The notes beneath the pieces were generated by a model. It did not search any database and was not told where the DNA came from. It worked only from the letters and a program-made list of their open reading frames with translations. The translations under genes and the position numbers were made by a program. Shown here one piece after another: positions 18,549-27,538 of a stretch of DNA of 64,000 bases (position 1 is its first letter; the number at the start of each line of letters is the position of its first letter). Source of the stretch: Burkholderiales bacterium (GTDB lineage: Bacteria > Pseudomonadota > Gammaproteobacteria > Burkholderiales > Burkholderiaceae_C); the NCBI GenBank assembly GCA_016213205.1, contig JACRAZ010000087.1, forward strand, positions 48,439-112,438, read 5' to 3'.

Positions 18549-19925
18549 ATGGCCACCTCGCGCAAGCGTGCCGCCGCGGCCCCGGCCCCCGCGGCCCGCA
18601 AGACATCCGCGGCCCGGAAATCACCCGCGGCCACACCGGCCGCTGGCAAGACCCGGCCCCGCCCCGCACCGGCACCCGCCCATGCCGCGCACACGATCAA
18701 GGTGCGCATGTACAACGTGGGCTTCGGCGATGCCTTCCTGGTGAAGATTCCCGAGGGTGGGGGCGAGCGCCGCATCCTGTTCGATTGCGGCTCGATCGAG
18801 GCCTCGCCCGCCGGCGGCGCCATGGGCGGCATCGTGCGCCGCATCATTGCCGACGCCACCGATGCCGACGGCGTGCCGCGCATCGACGTGGTGGTGGCCA
18901 CCCACCGCCACAAGGACCACGTGGCCGGCTTTGCCGATCCGGCCTGGGCCGGGGTGCAGGTGCGCGAGGTCTGGCTGCCGTGGACCGAACACCCGTCGGA
19001 CGCCGAGGCGCGCCGCATCCGCGAGGTGCAGAGCAAGCTGGCGCTGGGCCTGAACCAGGCGCTGGCCGCCGCACCGGTGGCCGTGGGTGCCGAGGCGCAG
19101 CGCCAGTTCGACCTCTCGCGCGATGTGGTGGCCAACGCGCTGATGCTCAGCAACGATGCGGCGATGCGCACGCTGCACAGCGGCTTCGCCGGCACGCCGC
19201 TGCGGCGCTTCTTTCCCGAGCAGGATGCACAGCACCTGCCGGTGCGGCTGGTGCAGACGCCGGCGCTGCCCGGCGTCAAGGTGCACGTGATGGGCCCCTC
19301 GCGCGACCCCCGGGTCATCCGCGACATGGATCCGCCCAAGGGCCAGGGCTACCTGCGGGCGCGTGCCGCCGCCCCGCGCGTGGAAGACGGCAACGTGGTG
19401 ACGATCCGGCCCTTCGCGCCGGAGTTCCTGGCCGAGGGCGGGGCGGTGCCGTGGCAGCTTTCGGCCGCCGAGCTGGACCTGATCCACCAGGCCGGCGCGA
19501 TGGACGAGCTGGCCGTGGCGGTGGCGCTGGACAAGGCCGTCAACGGCACCAGCCTGGTCCTGCTGCTGGACGTGGCGGGCACCCTGCTGCTGTTCCCGGG
19601 GGATGCGCAGTGGGGCACCTGGATGAACATCCTCGACGACGCGCAGTGGAGCGACCTGCTGCGCCGCGTGGCCTTCTACAAGATCGGCCACCACGGCAGC
19701 CACAACGCCACGCCGCCGAACTTCGTGCGCACGCTGATGCCGCGCGGCTGCTGCGCGATGGCCTCGACGCTGACGCGCGCGATCTGGCAGTTCATCCCCA
19801 AGCAGGAACTGCTGACCGACCTGCTGGCCCACGGTGCCCAGGTGGCGCGCAGCGACTTGCCGCCGCCCGGCGGGCCCGTGTTCCGCATCGACACCGGGGT
19901 GCTGGAGGCGCACGTGGCCTTCTGA
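18549..19925 (+). CDS. ComEC/Rec2-like metallo-beta-lactamase-fold hydrolase with basic N-terminal tail
   Basis: 458 residues. Residues 1-48 are a low-complexity Ala/Lys/Arg/Pro tail. The MBL fold follows, starting KVRMYNVGFGDAFLVKIP, with the metal motif THRHKDH at 118-124 and a later GHHGSHN loop. This resembles the C-terminal nuclease-like domain of ComEC and free-standing ComEC-like hydrolases. There are no transmembrane segments. The basic tail would suit nucleic-acid binding. It is coupled to the upstream M4-like protease, suggesting a two-component protease/hydrolase unit of unknown function. Confidence 0.82.
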   Translation: MATSRKRAAAAPAPAARKTSAARKSPAATPAAGKTRPRPAPAPAHAAHTIKVRMYNVGFGDAFLVKIPEGGGERRILFDCGSIEASPAGGAMGGIVRRIIADATDADGVPRIDVVVATHRHKDHVAGFADPAWAGVQVREVWLPWTEHPSDAEARRIREVQSKLALGLNQALAAAPVAVGAEAQRQFDLSRDVVANALMLSNDAAMRTLHSGFAGTPLRRFFPEQDAQHLPVRLVQTPALPGVKVHVMGPSRDPRVIRDMDPPKGQGYLRARAAAPRVEDGNVVTIRPFAPEFLAEGGAVPWQLSAAELDLIHQAGAMDELAVAVALDKAVNGTSLVLLLDVAGTLLLFPGDAQWGTWMNILDDAQWSDLLRRVAFYKIGHHGSHNATPPNFVRTLMPRGCCAMASTLTRAIWQFIPKQELLTDLLAHGAQVARSDLPPPGGPVFRIDTGVLEAHVAF

Positions 19926-19930
19926 GGGCA

Positions 19931-19953
19931 CCGCGGGCCGCGCCGGCCCGCGG
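19931..19953. terminator. Hairpin between convergent genes
   Basis: A perfect 9-base inverted repeat (CCGCGGGCC / GGCCCGCGG) with a 5-base loop lies in the 36-base gap between the stops of the MBL gene and the amine oxidase gene. There is no T-tract, so termination strength is uncertain; it could serve both strands. Confidence 0.5.
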
Positions 19954-19961
19954 CCGGCCGG

Positions 19962-21557
19962 CTACAGCCCGCGCAGCACCTCGTCGGCCGCACGTGCGCC
20001 CGACAGCAGCGCGCCTTCCATGAAGCCCTGGTAGCTGTAGAACGAATCAGTGTGCTCGCCCGCGAAGTACACGTTGCCGGCCGGCCGCGCGTACAGGCCC
20101 TCGATCGTGGTGAAGTAGCCCGGCTGGTTGTTGCTGTAGGCGCCCTGGAACAGCGGCAGCTTCGACCAGTTCTCCAGGTGCGCCTGCACCCGGCCGCGGC
20201 TGTCGCGCCGGGCCAGCAGGCTGCTGCCGGGGTACACCGTGTCCAGGTCGGCCAGGAAGGCGGCGGCCTCGGTCTGCAGCCTGGCGGGGTCGAGCCGGGC
20301 GCCGCGTTCGCCGCCCGAGAAATCGGTCAGCACGCCGCGGTTGAAGTTCTGCGCCAGCGAGGGGTTGGTCTCCCAGGTGGACTGGTGGTTGGGCAGGTCG
20401 CTGTAGCTTGCGCCGTTGCTGTTGCTGCGCTCGAACCAGGGCCGGCCGTTGAAGCCGATCATCATCTTGGAGTTGGTGCCGTAGTCGAACTGGTCGATCG
20501 CGAAGCGGTTGCCGGCCGGCAGGGCCACGCTGGCGGCGAACTCCAGTTGCCGCATCATCGGCGCCGGCAGCGCCAGCACCACCGCGTCGTGCACCGTCTC
20601 CACCGTGCCGCCGGCGGTGGCGAAGCTCAGGCGCACGCGGCCATCGGCCTGGCGCGCCACGCGCTGCAGGCGGTGCCCCAGCGTCACCGGCCTGGGCAGG
20701 CCGGCAGCCATGCGCTGCGCCACCGTGTCGTTGCCCTCGACGATGTGGAAGCGCTCGTCGCTGAACACGCCGAAGGGCGTGAAAGCCTGGCGCTTGTTGG
20801 TGGCCACGAAGAACAGCAGGGCCAGCGCGCTCTGGCGGCTGATCTCGCGGCCGAACTCGATGGTGTAGGCCACATCGAGCACCGCGCGGATCAGCGGCCC
20901 CGCGCCACGCTGCACCAGGTAATCGGACAGCGGCGTGAAGTCGAGCCGGCGGTCGGTGGCGTTGTAGGCCAGCGCGCTCGGGCCGTTGCTCAGCTTGCCG
21001 AGGTCTTCCTTCATCGCCGGCACGAAGGCGCGGAACTCGTCCACCACCTGCGCTTCGCTCCAGTGGCGGCCGAAGAAGTGGAAGGCCTCCTCGCCCGGCA
21101 GCTTGTTGGCGGCGTAAGTCTCGAGCGTGAGGCCGTAGGCACCGGCCAGCCCGCGCAGCGTGGAGTGGGTGGTGTCGATCAGCTCGGCGCCACGCTCGGC
21201 CACCTGGCCGGGAAACAGCCCGCGCAGGCTCCAGACGCGGCCGCCCACGCGATCACCGGCCTCGAACACCGTGGGCCGGGCGCCTTTGCCGGCCAGCACC
21301 GTGGCGGCATACAGGCCCGCGAAGCCGGCGCCGACGATCGCCACGTCGGCCCCGCCCGCGCCCGGCGCGGCGCGCAGCGGCAGGGCCGAGGCCCGGCCCT
21401 GCCCGCCAGCGGCCTGCGGCACGCGGCGCCGCGGCTGCGAGGGCGCCTGCGCGCGCAGGCGCTGCAGCGCCTCGGCGGAAGGTTCACCAGTGCGTGCGCA
21501 GTGCAGCGCGACGCGCATCAATTGCTGGACTTGCTGGAACAGGCGGGAGCGGGACAT
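19962..21557 (-). CDS. Flavin monoamine oxidase-family protein
   Basis: 531 residues. The dinucleotide-binding motif DVAIVGAGFAGLYAATVL starts near residue 72 and is followed by EAGDRVGGRVWS. The C-terminal FAD segment GNVYFAGEHTDSFYSYQG is typical of amine/amino-acid oxidases (Amino_oxidase family). The 70-residue N-terminal extension is Arg/Gln/Pro-rich and has no clear signal peptide. The reaction is probably FAD-dependent oxidation of an amine with H2O2 release; the substrate is not predictable. The ATG at 21557 is the only sensible start. It is divergent from the ABC transporter operon, separated by 225 bases. Confidence 0.85.
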   Translation of the reverse strand: MSRSRLFQQVQQLMRVALHCARTGEPSAEALQRLRAQAPSQPRRRVPQAAGGQGRASALPLRAAPGAGGADVAIVGAGFAGLYAATVLAGKGARPTVFEAGDRVGGRVWSLRGLFPGQVAERGAELIDTTHSTLRGLAGAYGLTLETYAANKLPGEEAFHFFGRHWSEAQVVDEFRAFVPAMKEDLGKLSNGPSALAYNATDRRLDFTPLSDYLVQRGAGPLIRAVLDVAYTIEFGREISRQSALALLFFVATNKRQAFTPFGVFSDERFHIVEGNDTVAQRMAAGLPRPVTLGHRLQRVARQADGRVRLSFATAGGTVETVHDAVVLALPAPMMRQLEFAASVALPAGNRFAIDQFDYGTNSKMMIGFNGRPWFERSNSNGASYSDLPNHQSTWETNPSLAQNFNRGVLTDFSGGERGARLDPARLQTEAAAFLADLDTVYPGSSLLARRDSRGRVQAHLENWSKLPLFQGAYSNNQPGYFTTIEGLYARPAGNVYFAGEHTDSFYSYQGFMEGALLSGARAADEVLRGL

Positions 21558-21782
21558 GGGGCGGCGATCATTGTGAAATCGACCGCACGCTAGCAAGTCG
21601 CGGCCAGCTCGCCCAGCCTGCAATCCCGGGGGGCGGCGGCTCGCCCTGGCGCACGAGCTTGCACTGCCCTGGCGCCCCGCCTGGCGCAGGACTTGCTGTC
21701 GCTGTCTGCGGGCTTGCCCGCGTTGTGCAACCCGGAGCGCGATCGCAACATCGCGGCTTCCCACGACATGATTGGAGAGCGC

Positions 21783-22727
21783 ATGAAGTCGTTCATCGTC
21801 CTGGCAGCGGCCGCCCTGGCCGCCACCGCCGCAACGGCGCAGGAAACCAAGGTCGCCATCGCCATTTCGGGCTGGACCGGTTTTGCGCCGCTCACGCTGG
21901 CCAAGGAAGCGGGCCTGTTCAAGAAGCACGGGCTCGATGTCTCGATCAAGAAGATCCCGCAGAAGGACCGCCACCTCGCCATCGCCTCCGGCGACGTGCA
22001 GTGCGCGGCCACCACGGTGGAGACCTGGGTGGTCTGGAACGCCAACGGCGTGGCCACCACGCAGATCTTCCAGCTCGACAAGAGCTACGGCGCCGACGGC
22101 ATGGTGGTCAAGCCCGGCATCAACAAGATCAGCGACCTCAAGGGCAAGACCGTGGCCGCCAGCGCGCCGGGCACGGCGCCGTACTTCACGCTGGCCTGGA
22201 TGCTGAAGAAGAACGGCCTCTCGGTGAAGGACGTGAAGGTGGTGAACCTCGAGCCGCAGCCCGCCGCCAGCGCGATGATCGCCGGCACCGACGGCATCGA
22301 CGCGGCGATGACCTACGAGCCCTACCTCTCGGCCGTGCGCGCCAAGCCCGAGGCCGGCAAGATCATCGCCACCACGCTGGACTACCCGATGATCATGGAC
22401 ACCTTCGGCTGCACGCCCAAGTTCCTGGCCGACAACCCCAAGGCCGCCAAGGCCCTGGCCGACGGCTACTTCGACGCGGTGGCCATGATCAAGGCCGACC
22501 CGAAGAAGAGCTTCGAGATCATGGGCGCCGACGTCAAGCAGACCGGCGAGGCCTTCGAGAAGAGCCAGGCCTACCTGCGCTGGCAGGACCGCGAGGCGAA
22601 CCAGAAGTTCTTCGCCGGCGAGCACGCCGCGTTCAGCAAGGAAGCAGCCGATCTGCTGCTGGAAGCCGGCATCATCAAGGCACTGCCGGACATGGGCAAG
22701 CTGGCCGACACACGCTTCCTCAAGTGA
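21783..22727 (+). CDS. ABC transporter substrate-binding protein (nitrate/sulfonate/taurine type)
   Basis: 314 residues. A signal peptide (MKSFIVLAAAALAATAATAQ) precedes a periplasmic NMT1/SsuA/TauA-like domain: ISGWTGFAPLTLAKEAGLFKKHG, then ISDLKGKTVAAS and AMTYEPYL. Proteins of this family bind sulfonates, nitrate, bicarbonate or pyrimidine precursors. The start at 21783 has a GGAGAG ribosome-binding site; the 344-residue alternative would hide the signal peptide. It overlaps the permease start by 4 bases and opens the operon. Confidence 0.92.
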   Translation: MKSFIVLAAAALAATAATAQETKVAIAISGWTGFAPLTLAKEAGLFKKHGLDVSIKKIPQKDRHLAIASGDVQCAATTVETWVVWNANGVATTQIFQLDKSYGADGMVVKPGINKISDLKGKTVAASAPGTAPYFTLAWMLKKNGLSVKDVKVVNLEPQPAASAMIAGTDGIDAAMTYEPYLSAVRAKPEAGKIIATTLDYPMIMDTFGCTPKFLADNPKAAKALADGYFDAVAMIKADPKKSFEIMGADVKQTGEAFEKSQAYLRWQDREANQKFFAGEHAAFSKEAADLLLEAGIIKALPDMGKLADTRFLK

Positions 22728-23503
22728 AGCCGCTGGTCGCGGTGGCGCCGGGCACGCGCGTCGTGCTCGGCATTGCCTTCTTCGTTGTCTTCGTCGCGCT
22801 GTGGTCGCTGGCCACCTTCGGCGGCTTCGTGCAGAAGACCTTCCTGGCCGACCCGCTCACGATGGTGAGGAGCGGCTACACGCTGCTGGCGGAGATGGGT
22901 TTCGCGCACGACATCGGCATGACGGTGTGGCGCGTGCTGGGCGGCTTCGTCATCGCCGCGCTGCTGGCGCTGCCGCTGGGCGTGGCGATGGGGGCCTACA
23001 AGCCGGTGGAGGCCTTCTTCGAGCCCTTCATCTCCTTTGCGCGTTATCTGCCGGCCTCGGCCTTCATCCCGCTGCTCATCCTGTGGGCCGGCATCGGGGA
23101 GGCGCAGAAACTTGCCGTCATCTTCATCGGCAGCTTCTTCAACCTGGTGCTGATGATCGCGGTGGCGGTGGGCAACACCCGGCGCGATCTGGTGGAGGCC
23201 GCCTACACCCTGGGCGTGGGCGACCGCGGGCTGATCCGCCGCGTGCTGATCCCCGGCGCCGCGCCCGAGATCGCCGAGATCCTGCGCATGGTGCTGGGCT
23301 GGGCCTGGACCTACGTGATCGTGGCCGAGCTGATCGGCGCCTCCAGCGGCATCGGCCACATGATCACCGACAGCCAGGCCCTGCTGGCCACCGACCAGAT
23401 CATCTTCGGCATCATCGTGATCGGGCTGATCGGCCTGGTGAGCGACCTGCTGTTCAAGGCCGCCAACCGCATGCTGTTTCCCTGGGCCCAGCTGGGCCGG
23501 TGA
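22724..23503 (+). CDS. ABC transporter permease (SsuC/TauC family)
   Basis: 259 residues from a GTG that overlaps the binding-protein stop (GTGA). There are about six hydrophobic helices. The cytoplasmic EAA loop is seen in EAAYTLGVGDRGLIRRVLIP, where the ATPase docks. This is the inner-membrane channel of the importer. The next gene in the operon is not the ATPase but an SPFH protein. Confidence 0.92.
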   Translation: MKPLVAVAPGTRVVLGIAFFVVFVALWSLATFGGFVQKTFLADPLTMVRSGYTLLAEMGFAHDIGMTVWRVLGGFVIAALLALPLGVAMGAYKPVEAFFEPFISFARYLPASAFIPLLILWAGIGEAQKLAVIFIGSFFNLVLMIAVAVGNTRRDLVEAAYTLGVGDRGLIRRVLIPGAAPEIAEILRMVLGWAWTYVIVAELIGASSGIGHMITDSQALLATDQIIFGIIVIGLIGLVSDLLFKAANRMLFPWAQLGR

Positions 23504-23565
23504 GCACCGGTGACCGCTCGGCCACAATCCGCCGCGTCATCACCACCGATGCGGGAGAAACAGGG

Positions 23566-24411
23566 ATGAGAAACGCGGGGAAGATCGTCAGCGGCATCGT
23601 GCTGCTGCTGCTGGTGCTGGCCGGGCTGAGCAGCTGCGGCACCATCCAGACGGGCAACGTGGGCGTGCGCACCACGCTGGGCCAGGTGAACCTCGAAGAA
23701 GTGTCGCCGGGCATCTACCTCGGCCTGCCCGGCGTGAGCATGGTGCAGGAGTTTTCCGGCAAGGAAATCGGCATCGACCTGAACGACCTCACGCCCAAGG
23801 CCCGCGACAACCTCTCGCTGCGCGACCTGGACGTGACCGTGTACTACCGCGTCGCCCAGGGCTCGATCGCCGACCTTCACGTGAAGTACGCCGGCCAGCA
23901 CACGCGCGACGAAGGCAGCCGCGTCTACCTGCCCGCCTATGGCCTGCTGCAGCGCCTGACACGCAATGCGGTGTACGAGCAGGCCGCCCGCATCGACAGC
24001 CTGGTGATGCACACCCAGCGCGACGAGCTGGCCGCCGCGGTGCGCAAGGGGCTGCAGGGCGAGCTCGACGCCAACGACAAGGGCGTGATCCAGGTGACGC
24101 GGGTGGTGATCCGCTCGCTCACCACCGACCCGGCCATCGAGAAGGCGATCCAGGAATCGGTGGCGGCGCAGAAGCAGCTCGAGACCACCAAGCAGCGCGT
24201 GGCCATCGCCGAGGCCGAGGCGCAGGTGGAGATCAAGCGCGCCGAGGGCGTGGCGAAGGCCAACCAGATCATCAACCAGAGCCTCACGCGCGAATACCTG
24301 CAACACGAATCCAACCTGGCCCTGCTGAAGTTTGCCGAGAAGGGGGGCACCACCACCGTGGTGATCCCGGCCAACATGCAGACGGCGCCCCTGATCAACA
24401 TCGGCAAGTGA
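23566..24411 (+). CDS. SPFH/prohibitin-family lipoprotein embedded in the ABC operon
   Basis: 281 residues. The N-terminus (MRNAGKIVSGIVLLLLVLAG) ends in a lipobox-like LSSC, suggesting a lipoprotein. The SPFH/Band-7 domain starts NVGVRTTLGQVNLEEVSPGI and ends in the Ala/Glu/Lys-rich coiled coil AIAEAEAQVEIKRAEGVAKA typical of prohibitins and HflK/C. Such proteins form membrane oligomers that scaffold transporters or proteases. Its position between the permease and ATPase genes, 62 bases after the permease and 2 before the ATPase ATG, suggests it is made with the importer; whether it acts on it is unknown. Confidence 0.9.
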   Translation: MRNAGKIVSGIVLLLLVLAGLSSCGTIQTGNVGVRTTLGQVNLEEVSPGIYLGLPGVSMVQEFSGKEIGIDLNDLTPKARDNLSLRDLDVTVYYRVAQGSIADLHVKYAGQHTRDEGSRVYLPAYGLLQRLTRNAVYEQAARIDSLVMHTQRDELAAAVRKGLQGELDANDKGVIQVTRVVIRSLTTDPAIEKAIQESVAAQKQLETTKQRVAIAEAEAQVEIKRAEGVAKANQIINQSLTREYLQHESNLALLKFAEKGGTTTVVIPANMQTAPLINIGK

Positions 24412-24413
24412 GC

Positions 24414-25214
24414 ATGGCGACGACCAACCCCGGCGCAACGGCACTGCTGGCAGTGCGCGGGGTCTCGCGGCGCTTCCAGTCCACGCACGGCGAGACCCTG
24501 GCGCTGCAGGCCACCGACCTGGACGTGGCCGAGAACGACTTCGTCACCATCCTCGGCCCCAGCGGCTGCGGCAAGAGCACGCTGCTGCGCATCGTGGCCG
24601 GGCTGGACCGGCCCACCACCGGCGAAGTGCTGCTCGAAGGCCGGCGAATCGAAGGCCCGGGCGCCGATCGCGGCATGGTGTTCCAGAGCTACACGCTGTT
24701 CCCCTGGCTCACGGTGCTGGACAACGTGTGCTTCGGCCTGCGCGAGCGCGGCCTGCCGCGCGCGCAGCAGCTCGAGGTGGCGCAGGGCTACATCGCCAAG
24801 GTGGGGCTGCAGGGCTTCGCGCACCACTACCCGAAGCAGCTGTCGGGCGGCATGCAGCAGCGCACGGCGCTGGCGCGCGCGCTGGCCAACCGCCCGCGCA
24901 TGCTGCTGATGGACGAACCCTTCGGCGCGCTGGACCACCAGACGCGCGAGCTGATGCAGGAGCTGCTGCTGGGCATCTGGGAGGCCGAAACGACCACCGT
25001 GCTGTTCGTCACCCACGACATCGACGAGGCCGTGTTCATGGGCAGCCGCGTGATGGTGATGAGCGCGCGGCCCGGCCGCATCAAGCTCGACCGCACGGTG
25101 CCGCTGCCGCACCCGCGCCACTACTCGGTGAAGACCACGCCCGAGTTCGCCGCGCTGAAGGCCGAACTCACCGAGAGCGTGCGCGCCGAGGTGCTGGCGG
25201 CGCAGGCGGCGTGA
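24414..25214 (+). CDS. ABC transporter ATP-binding protein (SsuB/TauB family)
   Basis: 266 residues. Walker A GPSGCGKST, Q-loop MVFQSYTLFPWL, signature LSGGMQQR, Walker B MLLMDEPFGALD and the H-loop FVTHDIDEA are all present, as in nitrate/sulfonate/taurine importers. The ATG at 24414 is preferred; a GTG at 24408 overlapping the SPFH stop is a possible alternative. It energises import with the permease and binding protein upstream. Confidence 0.94.
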   Translation: MATTNPGATALLAVRGVSRRFQSTHGETLALQATDLDVAENDFVTILGPSGCGKSTLLRIVAGLDRPTTGEVLLEGRRIEGPGADRGMVFQSYTLFPWLTVLDNVCFGLRERGLPRAQQLEVAQGYIAKVGLQGFAHHYPKQLSGGMQQRTALARALANRPRMLLMDEPFGALDHQTRELMQELLLGIWEAETTTVLFVTHDIDEAVFMGSRVMVMSARPGRIKLDRTVPLPHPRHYSVKTTPEFAALKAELTESVRAEVLAAQAA

Positions 25215-25311
25215 TCGCTGCCGGCAGGCCGGGCCGGTGCCCATGCATCGGCAGGGGTCGCACGGCCTGGGTATGCTCGCGGCCTTGTCGTAGCCCCCGA
25301 GGAGCAACCCG

Positions 25312-26277
25312 ATGACTCGCTGGACCCGCACCCTTTCCGCGTTGGCCTGCGCCATGGCCTGCGGCCTGGCCACGCTGCCCGCCGCCCACGCCGGCGCCCC
25401 GATGGTCAAGACCCAGGCCCCCGGCTTCTACCGCATGATGCTGGGCGACTTCGAGATCACGGTGCTCAGCGACGGCACGGTGAACCTGCCGATGGCGCAG
25501 CTGCTGACCAACACCACGCCCGAAAAGGTGGAGCAGGCCCTCGCGCGCAGCTTCCTGCGCAGCCCGGTGGAGACCTCGGTCAATGCCTTCCTGGTGAACA
25601 CCGGCGCGAAGCTGGTGCTGATCGACACCGGCGCCGGCGTGCTGTTCGGCCCCACGCTCGGCAAGCTGCAGGCCAGCATCCGGGCCGCGGGCTACCAGCC
25701 CGAGCAGGTGGACGAGATCTACATCACCCACATGCACGGCGACCATGTCGGCGGCCTGATGGCCGGCGACAAGCCCGCGTTCCCGAACGCGGTGGTGCGT
25801 GCCGACAAGCGCGATGCCGAGTTCTGGCTCAGCCAGGCGCAGATGGACAAGGCGCCCGAGGCCGCCCGGGGCGCGTTCAAGGGCGCGATGGCCACCATCA
25901 CCCCCTACCAGAAGGCCGAGCGCTTCAAGCCCTTCGACGGTGACACCGAGCTGGTGCCCGGCGTGCGCGCGGTGGCCAACCACGGCCACACGCCCGGCCA
26001 CACGATCTACGCCGTGGAGAGCAAGGGCGAGAAGCTGGTGCTCTGGGGCGACCTGATGCACGTGGCCGCGGTGCAGTTTGCCAACCCGCCGGTGACGATC
26101 CAGTTCGACAGCGATCCCGCCGCCGCCGCCGCGCGCCGTGCCAAGGCCTATGCCGAGGCGGCCGAGCAGGGCTACTACATCGGCGCGGCGCACCTGTCGT
26201 TCCCCGGCATCGGCCGGCTGCGCGCCGAAGGCAGCGGCTACACCTTCGTGCCGGTGAACTACCGCGCGGTGCCCTGA
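25312..26277 (+). CDS. Secreted MBL-fold hydrolase
   Basis: 321 residues with a signal peptide (MTRWTRTLSALACAMACG...HAGA). Metal-binding motifs are THMHGDHVGG, HGHTPGHT and LWGDLMHVAAV, the binuclear metallo-beta-lactamase fold. The N-terminal region (YRMMLGDFEITVLSDGTVNL) resembles methyl parathion hydrolase-like and lactonase-like periplasmic MBL proteins. The actual substrate is unknown. It begins 97 bases after the ABC ATPase and may have its own promoter. Confidence 0.88.
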   Translation: MTRWTRTLSALACAMACGLATLPAAHAGAPMVKTQAPGFYRMMLGDFEITVLSDGTVNLPMAQLLTNTTPEKVEQALARSFLRSPVETSVNAFLVNTGAKLVLIDTGAGVLFGPTLGKLQASIRAAGYQPEQVDEIYITHMHGDHVGGLMAGDKPAFPNAVVRADKRDAEFWLSQAQMDKAPEAARGAFKGAMATITPYQKAERFKPFDGDTELVPGVRAVANHGHTPGHTIYAVESKGEKLVLWGDLMHVAAVQFANPPVTIQFDSDPAAAAARRAKAYAEAAEQGYYIGAAHLSFPGIGRLRAEGSGYTFVPVNYRAVP

Positions 26278-26293
26278 GGCCGGGCCGCCAGCG

Positions 26294-26309
26294 GCGCCGC
26301 GCGCGGCGC
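26294..26309. terminator. Palindrome between convergent genes
   Basis: A 16-base perfect palindrome, GCGCCGCGCGCGGCGC, fills most of the 35-base gap between the stops of the MBL hydrolase and the RTX-like gene. It could form a stem in either transcript, with no T-tract. Confidence 0.4.
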
Positions 26310-26312
26310 GGT

Positions 26313-27425
26313 TCAGCCCAGCACCGCGGGCAGGTAGGCCAGCCCGCTGTCGGCCAGGCCGGCCAGGCCGATGTGCTCGGCGTTCTGCTGCAGATCGGCC
26401 GCGAACAGTGTCAACGACACCTGCGTGAACTGGCCGCTGCTCACCAGCGCGGCCAGCCCCGCCACCGTGCCCGCATCCGCCGGCGCGCCGACGATGCTGG
26501 TGTAGACCTGCTGCACCAGGGCCGCGTTGTCGGGGGCAGGCCCCAGCACGGCACCGATCGCCTGTGCGGCCACCGCTTCGCGGCTCAGGCCCTGGTCGAA
26601 CAAGGCCAGGCCCAGCCCGACATAGACCGGGTTGTGCACGGCGGCCACGCCGAGCAGCGCACCGAGCAGCCGTGCGGTATGGCCGGCGGCGGCCTCCAGG
26701 TCGTAGGCCACCGATTGGTCGGCAAAGTGCAGGCGCTCGATGCCAGTGAGGCTGTCGGTGCCCTGCGGCCCGGTCACGCTGCGGCCGCCGGCGCCCAGCG
26801 TCACCTCGGCCCGGCGGGCGGCGAAGGTGGCGGTGTCCAGGCCGGCGCCGCCGTCGAGTGTGTCATCGCCAGCGCCACCGGCCAGCGTGTCGTTGCCGGC
26901 CAGGCCCTCGATGCGTTCACCCGCATCGGTGCCCTGCAGGGTGTCCGGCCCCGAGGTGCCGGTGATGGGCGGCGGCGGCGGTGGTGGCGGCGGGGCCAGC
27001 ACCACCGTGCCGGTCTTGCCGGCGAAATTGGTCGGCGAGTTCGTGCCGGTGCTGAGCGTGCGCGACAGCGACAGCGTGCCATCGGTCGGCAGCGCGCTGT
27101 AGAACAGCTCGTCGACCTCGGCGAAGTTCACCGTGGCGGCGCCCGAGGTGAACAGGAAGCCGTCCGGCACGATGAAGTCGGGCGTCACCAGCCCCAGGTT
27201 CGCGAAGCCCTGCGTGGCCACCAGCACCGAGGTGTTGGCGGTGGCGCTGCTGGGCAGGTTCTGCGGGAAGGTGAAGCTGTGCACGGTGTTGCCCTGCACC
27301 ACCGAGAGGGTGTGCCCGCGCCAGAGCGATTCGCCGTTGTGGTTGCCGACCTTCAGCTCGATGAACTGCACCGTGCCGTCGGCATTGGAGAACACCTCGT
27401 TGATGAGGTAGAGATGAAAACTCAT
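26313..27425 (-). CDS. RTX-like calcium-binding protein, probably type I secreted
   Basis: 370 residues with no signal peptide. The N-terminal domain (about 1-140) begins MSFHLYLINEVFSNADGTVQ. A run of nine prolines links it to a short RTX block with nonapeptide-like repeats (LAGNDTLAGGAGDDTLDGG, around 185-200). The rest includes SVTGPQGTDSLTGIERLHFAD and a helical C-terminus similar to domains found in haemolysin-type proteins. RTX proteins usually leave by a type I system through a C-terminal signal; no HlyB/D/TolC genes are in the window. Function is unknown. Confidence 0.78.
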   Translation of the reverse strand: MSFHLYLINEVFSNADGTVQFIELKVGNHNGESLWRGHTLSVVQGNTVHSFTFPQNLPSSATANTSVLVATQGFANLGLVTPDFIVPDGFLFTSGAATVNFAEVDELFYSALPTDGTLSLSRTLSTGTNSPTNFAGKTGTVVLAPPPPPPPPPITGTSGPDTLQGTDAGERIEGLAGNDTLAGGAGDDTLDGGAGLDTATFAARRAEVTLGAGGRSVTGPQGTDSLTGIERLHFADQSVAYDLEAAAGHTARLLGALLGVAAVHNPVYVGLGLALFDQGLSREAVAAQAIGAVLGPAPDNAALVQQVYTSIVGAPADAGTVAGLAALVSSGQFTQVSLTLFAADLQQNAEHIGLAGLADSGLAYLPAVLG

Positions 27426-27538
27426 GCGCGCCCCCGTGGATGGTCAGCGGCCCGGCAGCAGCGCCGGGCGCGTCATGGGGCATACGCACGAGCGGCCCGG
27501 AACCAGCCCCCGTGTTCTAGGGGGGCGTCGGCGGGCGC

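Noticed and set aside
26953..27020. CRISPR-like or microsatellite repeat at the Pro-rich stretch
   Set aside because: The repeats are the codons of a nine-proline linker in the RTX-like protein; no spacer structure is present.
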